DNA from: an uncultured Clostridium sp.
GTDB taxonomy: Bacteria > Bacillota > Clostridia > UBA1212 > UBA1255
DNA length: 5,875 bases
Assembly (NCBI GenBank): GCA_900555605.1
Contig: USLW01000145.1
Coordinates: forward strand, 1-5,875
Reading direction: 5' to 3'
Below the pieces are notes generated by a model. The model saw only the letters and a program-made list of their open reading frames with translations, ran no database searches and was not told the DNA's origin. Of the stretch, positions 3,773 through 5,875 are shown piece after piece (position 1 is the stretch's first letter; every line of letters begins with the position of its first letter). The position numbers and the translations under genes are program-made.

Positions 3773-5875
3773 CTACCGTTTCAGATGCTTACGCAGCTTC
3801 TTTTTCAGAACATCCCCCGTTAATGGTTTGGCAATATAATCATCGCACCCGACATCGAGCGCTTTCGCACGGTCGCTGTCGTATGCATATGCTGTGACGG
3901 CAATGATGGGAACGGAACTTCCCGCCTCCCGAATCTGCCGCGTAGCTTCCAAACCATCCATAACGGGCATCTTCATATCCATCAACACCACATCCGGAGC
4001 GAACTCCCGGCACATGCGCACCGCTTCCGCTCCGTTATGGGCCCGAAGCACTTCATACCCTTTCTTAAGAATCAGCGACACCAGCAGAAAATTGCTGTCG
4101 GTATCTTCGGCAACGAGAACGACGGGCATTTTCCCCTCCGAAACGCCTGGTTGCCGCATCTCCGCATCGGAAGCAACCGCCGACACAGACCGGGTCCGGA
4201 TGTAAGGATGCGTAAACCAAAAACAAGAACCCTTTCCCGGTTCGGAGTTCAGGCCGATACGACCGCCCATCTGTTCGACGATACTCTTGCTGATGGCCAG
4301 TCCCAACCCGGTCCCCTGGACAAAACTGTTGAGTTTCACGAAACGCTCGAAGACAGACTCCTGCTCCTGCTCGGGAATCCCGGTACCGGTGTCTTCGACA
4401 TAAAAGGTAAGCATCATCCCGTCATCGCACCGGTAGCCTAATGTCACAGACCCTTCACGAGTGAATTTCAACGCATTATTAATAAAATTAATCAACACCT
4501 GCGTAATCCGGGTCTTGTCGCCTACCAACCGACATTCGGGCAGATGATCGCCGAAACGCAACTCCACCGGTTTATCCAGGACCTTGAGGCTCAACGACCG
4601 TACAATCTCCTGACACATCTGATTCACATCGAATTCCACATCGTTGAATTCGAGCGTTCCGGCTTCGATCTTCGACAAATCGAGAATGTCGGAAATCAGC
4701 TTCAACAACAATTCGTTATTTTCCTGAACAATGGCTACATACTCCCGTCGTTCGTCGGGATCTTCGGTTTCAGCGATCAGATTCGAAAAGCCGACGATGG
4801 CATTCAGTGGCGTACGGATTTCATGACTCATATTGGCAAGGAAAGCACTTTTCAGTCGATCCATCATCTGCGCCTTATCACGTGCCAGAATCAATTCTGC
4901 CTCCGTCTCTTTCAGCTCTGTAATATCATAATTGATCCCTATGATCTCTATTTCATTTTTCTCAGGCAGATAGGTAGTAACCACCACATTCATTCGTATC
5001 CAGTTCCACTCATCTTTATTACCCGGACGTTTCACCCTCATTTCTCCCTGGAAGTGTTTCCGGTTCCCTGTTCTTACTTCTTTATAAAAGTCAAGGATAG
5101 ACTGACGATCATCCGGGTGCATATTGCGATAAACTCCCACAATATCAGCTAACGGAACATCTTCGTCCTCTCCCAAATTCTTGTACCATTGTTTAATGGC
5201 GTATCCTTTCCGATTCAAAAGATTCAGCTTCGCATATCCTACTTTCGCATAGTCTGATATCAGAAGGAAGAAATTCTCAAAATCATGGATACGATTCATG
5301 GCATCAATGCTTTCCGTATTATCAATACTAATCAGGATATACCCATTAAAGTTTCCTTCATTGTCATACAGTTTGCTAACTTTCGTATATATATCAATGG
5401 TACTGGAGCGATTAGGCTGGTAATATCCTTGTGCACGTTCAAAAGAATAGCTTAAACGGAAATCCACCAAGTCTTCATCCCGTACCCGGTCACGAATATC
5501 TTGCGGCACATTGGGATTATCAAAGAAATTGACTCCGATCACATCGCTCTTATCTGCCACAGCAAATATCTCCAGATCTTTATTGTTCAAGTCGATCAGA
5601 TATCCATCTTTATCATAGATCTCCACCCCTGCCGGAATATTGGCAAAAATGCTTTTAAAGAGTTTCTCGCTACGGTCCAATGCCCGGTTCGCTTTTACAG
5701 CTTCCGTTGAATCCGTAAACAGACCGACTACTTCATCTTTCTCAGGCGAATAAAGAATCCAATGGCTATACAATCCTGTATTAGGAAAGTATTCATCTTT
5801 CTCCTTATATGAGTCACTTTCCAACACATCAACCAGGAAATCCAGTTTTGATGAAGGATCACGATATATCTCGGA
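3773..5875 (-). CDS. Hybrid sensor histidine kinase/response regulator, N-terminus outside the window
   Basis: The frame is open to the window edge and 700 residues are visible; the GTG at 5825-5827 is internal. Numbering from the edge: the tail of one PAS-like domain (1-64), a PAS domain (about 68-186), a second with a PAC-type end IIGINYDITELKETE (about 203-325), a short coiled linker, HisKA (about 338-405) with phospho-acceptor His351 in NMSHEIRTPLNAIVGF, HATPase with N box INFINNALKF, G1 box EDTGTGIP and G2 box GTGLGLAI, then a REC domain (about 584-699) with acidic pair Glu590-Asp591, phospho-acceptor Asp633 in LMDMKMP and Lys683 in AKPL. All catalytic residues are present. No membrane helix or DNA-binding domain is visible, so output must go through another protein or lie in the missing part. 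This layout is common in Bacteroidales. The signal is unknown. The PAS-coding part is AT-richer than the kinase/REC part. Confidence 0.93.
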   Translation of the reverse strand, partial: SEIYRDPSSKLDFLVDVLESDSYKEKDEYFPNTGLYSHWILYSPEKDEVVGLFTDSTEAVKANRALDRSEKLFKSIFANIPAGVEIYDKDGYLIDLNNKDLEIFAVADKSDVIGVNFFDNPNVPQDIRDRVRDEDLVDFRLSYSFERAQGYYQPNRSSTIDIYTKVSKLYDNEGNFNGYILISIDNTESIDAMNRIHDFENFFLLISDYAKVGYAKLNLLNRKGYAIKQWYKNLGEDEDVPLADIVGVYRNMHPDDRQSILDFYKEVRTGNRKHFQGEMRVKRPGNKDEWNWIRMNVVVTTYLPEKNEIEIIGINYDITELKETEAELILARDKAQMMDRLKSAFLANMSHEIRTPLNAIVGFSNLIAETEDPDERREYVAIVQENNELLLKLISDILDLSKIEAGTLEFNDVEFDVNQMCQEIVRSLSLKVLDKPVELRFGDHLPECRLVGDKTRITQVLINFINNALKFTREGSVTLGYRCDDGMMLTFYVEDTGTGIPEQEQESVFERFVKLNSFVQGTGLGLAISKSIVEQMGGRIGLNSEPGKGSCFWFTHPYIRTRSVSAVASDAEMRQPGVSEGKMPVVLVAEDTDSNFLLVSLILKKGYEVLRAHNGAEAVRMCREFAPDVVLMDMKMPVMDGLEATRQIREAGSSVPIIAVTAYAYDSDRAKALDVGCDDYIAKPLTGDVLKKKLRKHLKR

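Noticed and set aside
4544..5152. A long plus-strand open frame of 202 codons
   Set aside because: It lies antisense within the kinase gene, whose catalytic motifs are all in the minus frame; its translation has no recognisable family features.
1..5875. CRISPR arrays or further tRNA/rRNA genes
   Set aside because: No regularly spaced repeats and no cloverleaf or rRNA-like stretches were noticed apart from the tRNA-like ends of tmRNA.

Overview
This window reads as two compositionally and taxonomically different halves that meet just beyond the 3' end of a tmRNA gene. The left part (about 1-2400) has Firmicutes-like signals: a Clostridia-type carbon-nitrogen hydrolase, remnants of two insertion-sequence transposase genes, strong Shine-Dalgarno sites, and a promoter with an extended -10 box. 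The right part (about 2620-5875) looks like Bacteroidota. It has a tmRNA whose tag ends YALAA, a promoter with the TTTG / TAnnTTTG motifs used by the Bacteroidota primary sigma factor, genes without clear Shine-Dalgarno sites, and a PAS-rich hybrid histidine kinase typical of Bacteroidales. The junction lies somewhere in the gene-free stretch 2411-2619. It may be a horizontally acquired segment next to ssrA or an assembly chimera; the sequence alone cannot decide.

Left to right: the 3' two thirds of a nitrilase-superfamily amidohydrolase (1-621, +) is followed at once by the C-terminal remnant of an IS1182-type transposase (630-827) and then by an IstB (IS21) C-terminal remnant (883-1056). 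On the minus strand, an extended -10 promoter (2381-2410) drives a 232-residue protein that I read as a probable mono-ADP-ribosyltransferase-fold toxin-like protein (1567-2265). Downstream on the same strand are a 17-bp hairpin (1459-1506) and a small very acidic protein (1229-1444). The layout suggests an effector and a small partner, possibly immunity, but that is inference. The best ribosome-binding site of the small gene points to an ATG that is out of frame by one A in an A7 run.

The stretch 2411-2619 holds no gene, only a hairpin and a purine/pyrimidine inverted tract. Then come the tmRNA terminator (2620-2655), the tmRNA gene ssrA (2655-3058, minus) and its Bacteroidota promoter (3091-3122). 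Upstream of ssrA, on the same strand, are two tandem paralogous genes for tiny two-helix membrane proteins. One is intact (3181-3366). The other (3424-3588) is broken by two mutually compensating homopolymer frameshifts. The right end is a large hybrid sensor kinase/response regulator (3773-5875, minus, N-terminus outside the window) with PAS, PAS, HisKA, HATPase and REC domains.

The points most worth checking are the ADP-ribosyltransferase/small acidic gene pair, the paired frameshifts in the membrane-protein paralogue, and whether the left-right junction is biological.
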